Shown: positions 19,601 to 27,295 of the stretch, piece after piece | Position numbering within the stretch: position 1 is the first letter of the stretch | Layout of the letters: each line of letters begins with the position of its first letter | DNA from: Comamonadaceae bacterium | GTDB lineage: Bacteria > Pseudomonadota > Gammaproteobacteria > Burkholderiales > Burkholderiaceae_C | Assembly (NCBI GenBank): GCA_947445115.1 | Contig: CANFCG010000009.1 | Span: 1 to 64,000, forward strand | Length of the DNA stretch: 64,000 bases | Direction of reading: 5' to 3' | Translations under genes and position numbers: made by a program | The notes under the pieces: generated by a model | Database searches by the model: none | Told to the model about the DNA's origin: nothing | What the model saw: the letters and a program-made list of their open reading frames with translations, nothing else

Positions 19601-20052
19601 TGGTTGTAGCCCGCGAGCGTGAGCTGTGCTTTTAGCTTGGCTTCTTCAAGCTGCTGCTTGGCTTTGAAGTGAAACGTATAGCCCGCCAAAAAGGACGGCG
19701 GCGCAAGGCGATAGAGCGCCGTGGTGGCAGGGATGATGACCACATCAGCCTCGCCATTTTTAATACGCCACAGTGTGGCGAGCCGCTCCGAAATCAAATC
19801 TTGATGCGGCGAGAAGCTGTCATAGGGCAGGGTCTCCCAATCGGGGAAGAGCGTGCAGCGCAAATCGGGGGCGAAGAACGGCAGCTCCACCATCAAACGC
19901 TGCGCGTCAGCCGCGTCAGCGCACACGATAGCCGTGATTTTGTGCTCTGCTTTGTCTCGAATCGCTAGTTGTGAAATGAGTAGTGCATCGCCAGAGCCTG
20001 CGGGTTTGGCAAGCGAAAACCGCTGCCCCGCTTTTAGTTTTGGTAAATCCAT
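16618..20052 (-). CDS. mfd: Transcription-repair coupling factor
   Basis: Mfd pushes stalled RNA polymerase off DNA lesions and recruits UvrA. The 1144-residue protein has the UvrB-like N-terminal region, the polymerase-interacting domain around residues 480-540 (GDPVVHASHGIGRYRGL), a RecG-type translocase with Walker A GDVGFGKTE (628-636) and DEEH (729-732), and the C-terminal TRCF domain. It is divergent from ispDF with only 25 bases between the start codons. Its TAG stop overlaps that of fucU. Confidence 0.97.
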   Translation of the reverse strand: MDLPKLKAGQRFSLAKPAGSGDALLISQLAIRDKAEHKITAIVCADAADAQRLMVELPFFAPDLRCTLFPDWETLPYDSFSPHQDLISERLATLWRIKNGEADVVIIPATTALYRLAPPSFLAGYTFHFKAKQQLEEAKLKAQLTLAGYNHVAQVVSPGEYAVRGGLIDLFPMGSVMPYRVDLFDDVIDSIRSFDPDSQRSLYPVPELRLLPGREFPLDEAARATFRNRWRELLEGDPTKSRIYKEMGNGIATAGIEYYLPLFFESTATVFDYLGESATLVLHGDLEAPLQQFWKDTTDRYRILRNDPDRPALAPEHLFLPTDAFYQETKKYAALSLKGDSPSTLPSLAANRAVDEPLANLKAHLLSSPHRVLLLAESKGRQESLLDFLRASHISPVGFASLEEFQTSDEKIGIATASLYAGFAWDEFHIDFVTETELFASSPTQRRGKRGQEKTTDLDALIKDLAELNIGDPVVHASHGIGRYRGLVHLDLGLASTDKDDPNNKQEFLHLEYANEAVLYVPVAALHLISRYTGVSPDEAPLHRLGSDQWNKAKRKAAQQVRDSAAELLNIYARRAAREGFAFRFQPTEYEIFANDFGFEETPDQKAAIHAVMQDMISPRPMDRLVCGDVGFGKTEVALRAAFIAVLGGKQVAILAPTTLLAEQHFQTLTDRFAKWPIRIAEMSRFRTAKEISAAQKGIADGTLDIVVGTHKLLSKDTHFKDLGLLIIDEEHRFGVRHKEAMKSLRAEVDVLTLTATPIPRTLCMALEGMRDLSVIATAPQRRLAIKTFVRSEDKSVMREALLREIKRGGQCYFLHNDVATMENRLAQLTELLPEARIQIAHGQMPERELERVMRDFVAQRFNVLLCSTIIETGIDVPTANTIVMSHADKFGLAQLHQLRGRVGRSHHQAYAYLLVPDIESLTKQAKQRLDAIQGMEELGSGFYLAMHDLEIRGAGEVLGDNQSGNMLEVGFQLYNEMLAEAVRALKAGKEPDLMRPLHATTEINLHTPALLPKDYCGDVHLRLSFYKKLATAKNNDAVSSLLEELVDRFGKLPDQAQALIDTHRLRVLCEPYGVHKIDAAPGVIIITFKPNAPVNPQSIIHLMQRNRHIKLAGNDKLRIEKAIEKATDRAHMVRDILKGLQLV

Positions 20053-20061
20053 AAGTAATCA

Positions 20062-20075
20062 ATTTTAGAATGCAC
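20062..20075. promoter_or_regulatory. Candidate bidirectional -10 element between mfd and ispDF
   Basis: The same 14-mer as at 104-117 (ATTTTAGAATGCAC) occupies most of the 25-base spacer. TAGAAT (20066-20071) faces ispDF and TAAAAT (minus strand, 20062-20067) faces mfd. If both are used, transcription would begin at or within a few bases of each start codon. No clear -35 is visible, so this is inference. Confidence 0.35.
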
Positions 20076-20077
20076 AC

Positions 20078-21283
20078 ATGACGAAAAAAAATTCGGAGTC
20101 CAAATTTTTCGCACTTATCCCTTGCGCAGGTGCTGGATTACGTGCAGGCGGCGACGCGCCCAAGCAATACCAAACGATGGCAGGCAAGCCGATGGTGCTG
20201 CACACGTTAGATGCTTTTGCGAAGGTAGATCGCATCACTAAGACGGTCGTCGTGGTCTCGCCAGATGATGCGGTGTTTAGGGCGTTCAATGCTGATGTTG
20301 ATGTCCTTCTCTGCGGCGGTGCAACGCGCGCTGACTCGGTTAAAAATGGGCTGCAAGCCTTATTGAATAAGGGCTGTAGCAGCGTCGATTGGGTGCTGGT
20401 GCACGATGCGGCACGGTGCATGATTACGCCCGAGCAGATCAATCACCTGATCGACGAATGCCAGCATGACGCAGTAGGCGGTCTCTTGGCTTGCCTTGTG
20501 GCGGATACGCTGAAATCCTCGGGTGAGGGGCGGGTCACTGCGACAGTGACTAGAGATCGTAAATGGGCCGCACAGACACCACAAATGTTTAGGGTAGGTG
20601 CTCTGCAAGCCGCTCTGGATAAGGCTTCGCAGGCAGGTATTGCTGTAACTGACGATGCTAGCGCGATGGAGGCGATGGGCCTGCAGCCCAAGCTGGTCAA
20701 GGCTTCCAGTCAAAATTTTAAAGTGACCTATCCCGAGGACTTCGCCTTGGCTGAAGCGATTTTGAACAGTAGGAATAAAACCATGGGCAATTCCCGTACA
20801 AATCCCCCTGCATTCAGAATTGGCGAAGGCTGGGACACGCATCAATTAGTCGAAGGCCGGCCGCTTGTTTTAGGCGGCGTCACGATTCCCTTTAGTAAAG
20901 GCTTACTCGGGCACTCCGACGCAGACGCACTGTGTCACGCCATTACCGATGCGCTTTTGGGCGCGGCGGCGCTGGGCGACATAGGTAAACATTTTCCCGA
21001 TACCGACTTGCGTTTCAGGGGCGCGAACTCGGTGCAGCTACTCAAGCATACGGCGCTGCTTTTGCGAGAGGCCGGCTGGCAGATTGGCAACGTGGACAGC
21101 ACTGTCATCGCACAAGCGCCAAAGCTAGCGCCCTTCATTGATGCGATGCGAAAAAATTTAAGCGAAGCGCTGGGGTTGGATATATCGCAAGTCAACGTCA
21201 AAGCCAAGACTGCCGAGACAATGGGGCCTGTGGGCGAGGGGTTGGCTATGGAGGCACGGGCGGTGGTCGTTGTGAGTCAATAG
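20078..21283 (+). CDS. ispDF: Bifunctional IspD-IspF fusion (MEP pathway)
   Basis: One uninterrupted 401-residue frame encodes two consecutive MEP-pathway enzymes. Residues 1 to about 230 are 2-C-methyl-D-erythritol 4-phosphate cytidylyltransferase ([17 protein letters not shown] near the N-terminus; [18 protein letters not shown]-like [10 protein letters not shown]). Residues about 245-401 are the 2,4-cyclodiphosphate synthase ([10 protein letters not shown] with metal ligands Asp253 and His255; [32 protein letters not shown]). Betaproteobacteria usually have two adjacent genes. An internal ATG at 20783 (Met236) preceded by AGGAA could also yield free IspF. The IspE step is not encoded in this window. 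Confidence 0.93.
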   Translation: MTKKNSESKFFALIPCAGAGLRAGGDAPKQYQTMAGKPMVLHTLDAFAKVDRITKTVVVVSPDDAVFRAFNADVDVLLCGGATRADSVKNGLQALLNKGCSSVDWVLVHDAARCMITPEQINHLIDECQHDAVGGLLACLVADTLKSSGEGRVTATVTRDRKWAAQTPQMFRVGALQAALDKASQAGIAVTDDASAMEAMGLQPKLVKASSQNFKVTYPEDFALAEAILNSRNKTMGNSRTNPPAFRIGEGWDTHQLVEGRPLVLGGVTIPFSKGLLGHSDADALCHAITDALLGAAALGDIGKHFPDTDLRFRGANSVQLLKHTALLLREAGWQIGNVDSTVIAQAPKLAPFIDAMRKNLSEALGLDISQVNVKAKTAETMGPVGEGLAMEARAVVVVSQ

Positions 21284-21327
21284 ATTTTTCGTTTTTATGG
21301 CTAGTGAGTTTAAAACGGTTTGGGCGC

Positions 21328-21333
21328 TATAAT
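21328..21333 (+). promoter_or_regulatory. Candidate -10 box of the rpsB operon
   Basis: A perfect TATAAT lies 128 bases upstream of the rpsB start. No strong TTGACA is seen 16-18 bases upstream. It would give a leader of about 120 bases containing two small hairpins. Confidence 0.5.
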
Positions 21334-21340
21334 TGAGCGG

Positions 21341-21375
21341 CTTTGCTACTTGGCAAAGTAAATCTGCGAGCAGAT
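21341..21375 (+). promoter_or_regulatory. Paired hairpins in the rpsB leader
   Basis: Two adjacent stem-loops lie just downstream of the predicted transcription start: CTTTGC / GCAAAG (21341-21358, 6-base loop) and ATCTG / CAGAT with loop CGAG (21362-21375). Ribosomal protein S2 represses its own operon through the leader in enterobacteria. Whether this pair is an S2 operator is inferred from position only. Confidence 0.35.
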
Positions 21376-21460
21376 CCATTCAAGGTGTTTTTTACCGACT
21401 AGCGCGGCATAAGACTCGAATCTGTTTTAGACCTTAACCTTTGATTTTATTGGAATAATT

Positions 21461-22201
21461 ATGTCAGTATCCATGCGCGATATGCTAGAAGCAGGCGTCC
21501 ATTTCGGACACCAAACACGTTTCTGGAACCCCAAGATGGCCCCGTTTATTTTCGGTCATCGCAACAAAATTCACATTATCAACTTGGAAAAATCGTTACC
21601 GATGTTCCAAGACGCAATGAAATTTGCCAGTCAAACTGCTGCCAAGCGCGGTACGATTTTGATGGTTGGCACTAAGCGCCAAGCACGCGAATTCATTGTT
21701 GAAGAAGCTGGTCGTGCTGGCATGCCTTTTGTGAGCCAGCGTTGGCTTGGTGGCATGCTGACCAATTTCAAAACCGTTAAAACATCGATCAAGCGTCTGA
21801 AGGATATGAAGGCGCAGTTAGAGACCGGTCTTGATGCCCTCAGTAAAAAAGAGCAGCTTACATTTAGCCGCGAAATTGCAAAGCTTGAGCGTGACATTGG
21901 CGGTATTCAAGACATGAGCGAATTGCCAAGTGCGATTTTTGTGATTGACGTGGGCTATCACAAGATTGCTTTGCAAGAAGCGGCTAAGTTGGGAATCCCA
22001 GTCATTGGCGTGGTGGATACTAACCATTCACCTGTTGGCATCCAATACGTGATTCCAGGTAATGATGACTCGTCTAAAGCGGTTCAGCTGTACGCCCGTG
22101 GTATTGCGGACGCGATTTTGGCTGGCCGTGCAAACGCAGTGCAAGAAGTTGTCACTGCTGTTCAGCAAAATGAAGACGAATTTGTTGAGGTGCAAGAATG
22201 A
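21461..22201 (+). CDS. rpsB: 30S ribosomal protein S2
   Basis: The 246-residue small-subunit protein begins [26 protein letters not shown], the S2 signature, with the second family block [47 protein letters not shown]. The core is about the usual length. GGA precedes the ATG by 6 bases. It heads a long cluster, and its stop overlaps the tsf start in ATGA. Confidence 0.98.
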   Translation: MSVSMRDMLEAGVHFGHQTRFWNPKMAPFIFGHRNKIHIINLEKSLPMFQDAMKFASQTAAKRGTILMVGTKRQAREFIVEEAGRAGMPFVSQRWLGGMLTNFKTVKTSIKRLKDMKAQLETGLDALSKKEQLTFSREIAKLERDIGGIQDMSELPSAIFVIDVGYHKIALQEAAKLGIPVIGVVDTNHSPVGIQYVIPGNDDSSKAVQLYARGIADAILAGRANAVQEVVTAVQQNEDEFVEVQE

Positions 22202-23085
22202 CCCAGATTACAGCAAGTATGGTTGCAGAGCTCCGCGCCAAGACTGACGCGCCCATGATGGAGTGCAAGAAAGCATTGACTGAAGCCGCTGGTGATATGG
22301 AAAAGGCAGAAGAGCTGCTCCGCGTCAAGCTGGGCAGCAAGGCGAGCAAAGCAGCTAGCCGCGTGACAGCTGAAGGCGTGGTGGTGATCGCAACGACTGC
22401 TGATGCGGGTGCGATGTTAGAAGTGAACTGCGAAACGGACTTCGTGACTAAAAACGATAGCTTTTTGGCTCTTTGCCAAGCGGCTGCCGATTTGATCGCT
22501 AAGCATAATCCAGCTGATATCGCTGCTTTATCAGCTCTGCCTTATACGCTTGACGGTTTTGGGCCGACGCTTGAGGATGTGCGCCGTGGCTTGATTGGCA
22601 AGATTGGCGAGAACATGAGTTTGCGTCGCTTTCAGCGCTACACAGGTTCTAGTTTGGCAACCTACCTGCACGGTACACGCATTGGCGTGGTGGTGCAGTA
22701 TGCTGGTGACGAGACGGCGGCTAAAGACGTGGCGATGCATATTGCTGCGATGAAGCCTGTGTCAATGACCAGCGCTGAAGTGCCACAAAATTTGATTGAT
22801 AAAGAGCGCTCGGTGGCGACGATTAAGGCTGCCGAGTCCGGCAAGCCTGCTGAAATTGCTACCAAGATGATCGAAGGCTCGGTTCAAAAATATTTGAAAG
22901 AGGTCAGCTTGTTTGATCAGTCGTTTGTTAAAAATGATAAATTGACGGTTGCTTCGATGCTCAAATCTGTTAATACAACGATGTCGGGCTTTACGCTTTA
23001 CGTGGTTGGCGAAGGCATTGAGAAGAAGGTAGATGACTTTGCTGCTGAAGTAGCCGCCCAAGTGGCTGCCGCTAAAGGTCAATAA
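22198..23085 (+). CDS. tsf: Elongation factor Ts
   Basis: EF-Ts is the guanine nucleotide exchange factor that recycles EF-Tu. The 295-residue protein has the N-terminal UBA-like module ([22 protein letters not shown]) and the TDFVTKN motif near residue 80 that enters the EF-Tu GTPase domain, followed by the core dimerisation region. Its start overlaps the rpsB stop by 4 bases. A strong terminator follows at 23102. Confidence 0.98.
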   Translation: MTQITASMVAELRAKTDAPMMECKKALTEAAGDMEKAEELLRVKLGSKASKAASRVTAEGVVVIATTADAGAMLEVNCETDFVTKNDSFLALCQAAADLIAKHNPADIAALSALPYTLDGFGPTLEDVRRGLIGKIGENMSLRRFQRYTGSSLATYLHGTRIGVVVQYAGDETAAKDVAMHIAAMKPVSMTSAEVPQNLIDKERSVATIKAAESGKPAEIATKMIEGSVQKYLKEVSLFDQSFVKNDKLTVASMLKSVNTTMSGFTLYVVGEGIEKKVDDFAAEVAAQVAAAKGQ

Positions 23086-23101
23086 AACTGCTACTGACAT
23101 C

Positions 23102-23131
23102 AAAAAAAAGCGCACGCAGTGCGCTTTTTTT
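23102..23131 (+). terminator. Rho-independent terminator after tsf
   Basis: A perfect GCGCAC / GTGCGC stem with a 3-base loop (23110-23124) is flanked by an A-run and a T-run that extend the pairing. It ends the rpsB-tsf transcript and separates it from pyrH. Confidence 0.93.
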
Positions 23132-23176
23132 ATAATCTAAAAATACAATTCACTCAAGCACATACAGGAGCACTCT

Positions 23177-23908
23177 ATGACAAGTTCAGCCACTAGCAGC
23201 ACGCCTTACAAACGCATTTTGCTAAAACTCTCGGGTGAGGCTTTAATGGGGGATGATGCCTTTGGCATCAATCGCGCAACCATTGTGCGTATGGTTGAAG
23301 AAATTGCGGAAATCACGCGAATGGGCGTTCAAGTCGCAGTGGTCATTGGTGGTGGAAATATTTTTCGCGGCGTGGCCGGTGGCTCAGTCGGAATGGACCG
23401 TGCCACAGCGGATTACATGGGGATGCTGGCGACTGTCATGAATGCATTGGCGCTAGGCGACACAATGAATAAAGCGGGTCTAACTGCCCGCGTGATGTCT
23501 GCCATTGCGATTGAACAGATTGTCGAGCCTTATGTGCGTCCCAAAGCCTTGCAGTATTTAGAAGAGGGCAAGGTCGTGATTTTTGCGGCTGGTACAGGCA
23601 ATCCATTTTTTACAACTGATACGGCGGCGGCTTTGCGTGGCGCAGAAATTGGTGCAGAAGTTGTTTTGAAAGCAACTAAGGTGGATGGTGTGTATAGCGC
23701 GGATCCTGCAAAAGACCCTAACGCCACGCGTTATGCCACGATCACATTTGACGAAGCGATTAGTCGCAATTTGGGTGTGATGGATGCGGCTGCCTTTGCC
23801 CTGTGTCGCGATCAAAAATTACCTATCAAGGTGTTTTCTATCTTCAAGCACGGCGCGCTCAAGCGCGTGGTTGAAGGAAGTGACGAAGGCACACTGGTGA
23901 CTGTTTAA
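23177..23908 (+). CDS. pyrH: UMP kinase
   Basis: Phosphorylates UMP to UDP in pyrimidine nucleotide synthesis. The 243-residue amino-acid-kinase-fold protein has [14 protein letters not shown] at the N-terminus, [10 protein letters not shown] (near residues 55-65), and the ATP-binding [15 protein letters not shown] and [13 protein letters not shown] blocks. AGGAG lies 7 bases before the ATG. It is the first gene after the tsf terminator and is likely to have its own promoter. Confidence 0.97.
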   Translation: MTSSATSSTPYKRILLKLSGEALMGDDAFGINRATIVRMVEEIAEITRMGVQVAVVIGGGNIFRGVAGGSVGMDRATADYMGMLATVMNALALGDTMNKAGLTARVMSAIAIEQIVEPYVRPKALQYLEEGKVVIFAAGTGNPFFTTDTAAALRGAEIGAEVVLKATKVDGVYSADPAKDPNATRYATITFDEAISRNLGVMDAAAFALCRDQKLPIKVFSIFKHGALKRVVEGSDEGTLVTV

Positions 23909-23918
23909 TCAATGGGTC

Positions 23919-23938
23919 ATTCCCGCGCAGGCGGGAAT
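23919..23938. repeat. REP-like hairpin, copy 3 (pyrH-frr spacer)
   Basis: A perfect 8-bp inverted repeat ATTCCCGC / GCGGGAAT with loop GCAG, starting 11 bases after the pyrH stop. It ends 12 bases before AAAGGA, the frr ribosome site. A hairpin here could modulate mRNA stability between the two genes. Confidence 0.8.
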
Positions 23939-23962
23939 CTACGTATTTAAAGGATAAAAAGC

Positions 23963-24523
23963 ATGAGCATTGAAGACATTAAAAACAACGCTGCAACGAA
24001 GATGGGTTTGTCCATTGAGGCGCTCAAAAGTAATCTAGCAAAAGTTCGTACGGGACGTGCAAATCCTGCCATGCTCGACTCCGTGCAAGTGGACTATTAC
24101 GGATCGCCCGTGCCTTTGTCGCAAGTGGCTAATTTATCTTTGCTTGACTCGCGCACCATTAGCATTCAGCCTTGGGAAAAAGGCATGGGCCCGAAGATTG
24201 AAAAAGCCATCCGTGAATCTGATTTGGGTTTAAACCCTTCCAGCATGGGTGATCTCATCCGCGTGCCGTTGCCACCCATGAGTGAAGAGCGTCGTAAAGA
24301 GATGACAAAGCTTGCGCGCAACGAAGGTGAAGCCGCCAAAATTGCTGTGCGTAATCTGCGCCGCGATGCGAATGAGTCGGTTAAAAAGTTGGTTAAAGAC
24401 AAAGATGCTTCGGAAGACGATCAAAAGCGCTGCGAGGTGGATGTGCAAAAATTCACAGATGCGCGAATGACCGAAGTGGATGCCTTGGTTACTGCCAAAG
24501 AAAAAGACATTTTGGCGGTTTGA
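23963..24523 (+). CDS. frr: Ribosome recycling factor
   Basis: With EF-G, RRF splits post-termination ribosomes. The 186-residue protein matches the family (usually 185) throughout: [33 protein letters not shown], the [15 protein letters not shown] hinge, and the [16 protein letters not shown] helix. AAAGGA lies about 8 bases upstream of the ATG. The TGA stop is immediately followed by the TTG start of uppS. Confidence 0.98.
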   Translation: MSIEDIKNNAATKMGLSIEALKSNLAKVRTGRANPAMLDSVQVDYYGSPVPLSQVANLSLLDSRTISIQPWEKGMGPKIEKAIRESDLGLNPSSMGDLIRVPLPPMSEERRKEMTKLARNEGEAAKIAVRNLRRDANESVKKLVKDKDASEDDQKRCEVDVQKFTDARMTEVDALVTAKEKDILAV

Positions 24524-25255
24524 TTGGCTGAATCACAGCTCGTTCCACATCACGTTGCCATCGTCATGGATGGTAACGGACGTTGGGCAAAAAAACGATT
24601 CCTCCCCCGCCTTGCGGGACATAAACAAGGTGTAGAAGCCTTACGATCTTGCGTGCAAGATTGTCGAACCCGTGGTGTGCGGGTGCTTACAGTTTTCGCA
24701 TTTTCTTCAGAAAATTGGAGCCGCCCGGCAGATGAGGTGTCGGGTCTCATGGAAATTTTGGGCTTGGCGGTCGTTCGTGAAATCAAAGCATTGTCGGAAA
24801 ACGGTGTCAGGCTTTACTTTGTGGGCGATCGCTCGGCTTTATCTTCCAAACTCATCGCTGCTTTGGTTGATGCGGAGCGGAAAACTGCCGAGAATGAACA
24901 ACTTGTTTTGAATGTTTGCCTGAACTATGGCGGGCGCTGGGATATTGCGCAAGCCGCATCCCGCTTGGCTTCTAGTGGGGCGCTCATTACTCCCAAAAGT
25001 CTTGATGGCGCAATGGCGATGGCACATGTGCCTGACCCCGATCTTTTTATCCGCACCGGCGGCGAACAACGTTTGAGTAATTTTCTTCTGTGGCAAACGG
25101 CGTATTCAGAGCTTTATTTTTCTGATTGCCTGTGGCCTGATTTTGGTGCTAATGACTTGGACGCTGCGATAGCCGCATATAGTGGCCGTGAACGCCGCTT
25201 TGGCAAAATCTCTGAGCAAATGATCTCCATACCGAAAGCTACTCATGCTGATTAA
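24524..25255 (+). CDS. uppS: Undecaprenyl diphosphate synthase
   Basis: This cis-prenyltransferase makes the C55 lipid carrier for peptidoglycan and LPS. The 243-residue protein has HVAIVMDGNGRWAKKR with catalytic Asp16, FAFSSENWSRP, and the C-terminal DLFIRTGGEQRLSNFLLWQ and YSELYFSDCLWPDF blocks. The start is a TTG directly abutting the frr stop. No ATG or GTG lies in a suitable place ahead of the catalytic loop, so translation probably relies on coupling. It overlaps cdsA by 11 bases. Confidence 0.94.
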   Translation: MAESQLVPHHVAIVMDGNGRWAKKRFLPRLAGHKQGVEALRSCVQDCRTRGVRVLTVFAFSSENWSRPADEVSGLMEILGLAVVREIKALSENGVRLYFVGDRSALSSKLIAALVDAERKTAENEQLVLNVCLNYGGRWDIAQAASRLASSGALITPKSLDGAMAMAHVPDPDLFIRTGGEQRLSNFLLWQTAYSELYFSDCLWPDFGANDLDAAIAAYSGRERRFGKISEQMISIPKATHAD

Positions 25256-26099
25256 ACGCATCATCACTGCCGTGGCTTTGCTCGCTATTTTGTTGCCCGC
25301 ATTATTTTTAGGCTCTCCTAACTTGTTTAACGGTCTTGCTCTCATTTTGATTGCGGCTGGTGTGTGGGAATGGTCGCGCCTGAATGGTTGCCGTCAAATA
25401 CAAGCCATTTTTTTTGCGCTGGACTCATTGGCAATTTGCGCCGGATTGATGTACGGAGGACTGACACGCTATCCCATGCCGCAGCTTTGGTTATTGGTTG
25501 CTGCTGTGTGGGTGTTGGCATCCAGTTGGCTACTCAAAAACGGCGTGGAAAGTTGGTCTCGTATTCCAAAATTAGTTCGTCTGCTTGTGGGTTTTGTACT
25601 GATCTGTACTGCCTGGCTTGCGCTCGCACAGTTGCGTGAAATGGGCATTAACGTCATGCTCTCAACGCTACTTTTGGTATGGGCCGCTGATATTTTCGCC
25701 TATATTGCGGGCAGAATTTTGGGTGGAAAATTGTTTGGCACTCGAAAATTAGCCATCACTATTAGCCCAGGCAAGACTTGGGAGGGCGTGCTCGGAGGCT
25801 TTATTGGTGTATGCGCCGTGGCGATGCTGTGGCTTTCGATCGATCAGCGTTTTGCGGTCGATAGTCCGAGTCTCTATACGATCTTTGTTGTGAAGTTTGG
25901 CCTCTTATCCTTTATTGCACTTGTCTTTTGCACAGCGATGGCGGTGGTTGGTGATTTGATTGAATCTCTAGTTAAGCGTAGCGCAGGCGTCAAAGATTCC
26001 AGCGGCTTATTGCCTGGCCACGGTGGCGTGCTTGACCGTGTCGATGCACTATTGCCTGTATTACCGTTGGCCATGTTTTTTGTGAGTATTGCCACATGA
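25245..26099 (+). CDS. cdsA: Phosphatidate cytidylyltransferase
   Basis: This inner-membrane enzyme makes CDP-diacylglycerol for all phospholipids. It has 284 residues, about eight hydrophobic segments, and the family signature near the C-terminus (VKRSAGVKDSSGLLPGHGG then LDRVDALLP). It starts 11 bases inside uppS, and its stop overlaps the dxr start in ATGA. Confidence 0.95.
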   Translation: MLIKRIITAVALLAILLPALFLGSPNLFNGLALILIAAGVWEWSRLNGCRQIQAIFFALDSLAICAGLMYGGLTRYPMPQLWLLVAAVWVLASSWLLKNGVESWSRIPKLVRLLVGFVLICTAWLALAQLREMGINVMLSTLLLVWAADIFAYIAGRILGGKLFGTRKLAITISPGKTWEGVLGGFIGVCAVAMLWLSIDQRFAVDSPSLYTIFVVKFGLLSFIALVFCTAMAVVGDLIESLVKRSAGVKDSSGLLPGHGGVLDRVDALLPVLPLAMFFVSIAT

Positions 26100-27295
26100 T
26101 GCTGGATCGTACGCGCAAGCAAAAAGTGACGATCTTGGGCTCGACGGGCTCGGTTGGCGCGAACACGCTGGACGTGATTGCACGGCATCCGGATCGGTTT
26201 GAAGTATTTGCATTAACTGCTTCGACGAAATGGGAGTTGTTGCTCAAGCAGTGTGCAGAGTTCAAACCCATGTTTGCGGCGATGGTTGATGCCGAAGCAG
26301 CAGCAAAATTAGCTGAAAGACTCAAAGCCGAAGGACTTCATACGCATGTGCTGGTTGGCACGCAGGCCTTATGCGACGTGGCTCGCGAAGAGCGAGTCGA
26401 TACGGTCATGGCAGCCATCGTCGGCGCAGCAGGTTTGGCCCCATGCATGGCGGCTGCACGTGCGGGTAAGCGGTTGCTGCTGGCAAACAAAGAGGCGCTG
26501 GTCATTGGTGGCGATATTTTTATGCGTGCCGTAGTTGCGGGCGGCGCGACACTCTTGCCGATTGATAGCGAGCACAGTGCCATTTTTCAATCGTTGCCTG
26601 ATGACCGTGCCACTTGGGGCGATCGGATTGATAAGATTATTCTCACTGCTTCTGGCGGTCCATTTCTCAATCGTGATGTATCCACCTACGGATTGATTAC
26701 GCCAGACGAAGCCTGCGCGCATCCGAATTGGGTGATGGGTCGAAAAATATCGGTCGATTCCGCCACCATGATGAATAAGGCCTTGGAGGTGATCGAGGCG
26801 AGATACTTGTTTGGTGTGGCGCCAGAGCAGATTGAGGTCGTGATTCATCCACAAAGCATCATTCACTCCATGGTGCAATACAAAGATGCGTCCGTTGTGG
26901 CACAGCTAGGAACGCCAGATATGCGTGTGCCAATTGCGTATGGCTTGTCATACCCGGATCGAATCAAGAGCGGCGCTGCAAGCCTTGATTTCAAAGGCCT
27001 AGCGAGTATGACCTTCCTGGAGCCAGATCTGGCAAGGTTCCCCAGCTTGCAACTGGCTTGGAGCGCTATGGCTGTACCGTCAGGCACGATTTTAATGAAT
27101 GCTGCCAATGAAATTGCTGTCGAGGCGTTCTTGGCTGGGCGCATTCGTTTCGATCAAATTCACACGCTTAATGCTGAAATTGTGGTCAGTTTGAATTGCC
27201 CCATTGCTAGTAGCATCGAGGAGGTTGTCATTATTGACGGTCTAGCTCGGCAGGTGGCACAGCTAACATGCAACCGACTTGCTAACGAAAAATGA
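26096..27295 (+). CDS. dxr: 1-deoxy-D-xylulose 5-phosphate reductoisomerase
   Basis: Catalyses the second, committed MEP-pathway step with NADPH. The 399-residue protein has the nucleotide-binding loop ILGSTGSVGANTLDVI near residue 14 and the metal/substrate region IDSEHSAIFQ (about 160) and ASGGPF. The later blocks HPNWVMGRKISVDSATMMNK and VIHPQSIIHSMVQY are also present. Start and stop overlap cdsA and rseP by 4 bases each. Confidence 0.97.
   Translation: MMLDRTRKQKVTILGSTGSVGANTLDVIARHPDRFEVFALTASTKWELLLKQCAEFKPMFAAMVDAEAAAKLAERLKAEGLHTHVLVGTQALCDVAREERVDTVMAAIVGAAGLAPCMAAARAGKRLLLANKEALVIGGDIFMRAVVAGGATLLPIDSEHSAIFQSLPDDRATWGDRIDKIILTASGGPFLNRDVSTYGLITPDEACAHPNWVMGRKISVDSATMMNKALEVIEARYLFGVAPEQIEVVIHPQSIIHSMVQYKDASVVAQLGTPDMRVPIAYGLSYPDRIKSGAASLDFKGLASMTFLEPDLARFPSLQLAWSAMAVPSGTILMNAANEIAVEAFLAGRIRFDQIHTLNAEIVVSLNCPIASSIEEVVIIDGLARQVAQLTCNRLANEK

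Noticed and set aside
20783-21283. Separate ispF gene starting at the internal ATG
   Set aside because: The frame is continuous with ispD and has no stop between them, so it is reported as a fusion; independent initiation remains possible and is noted there.
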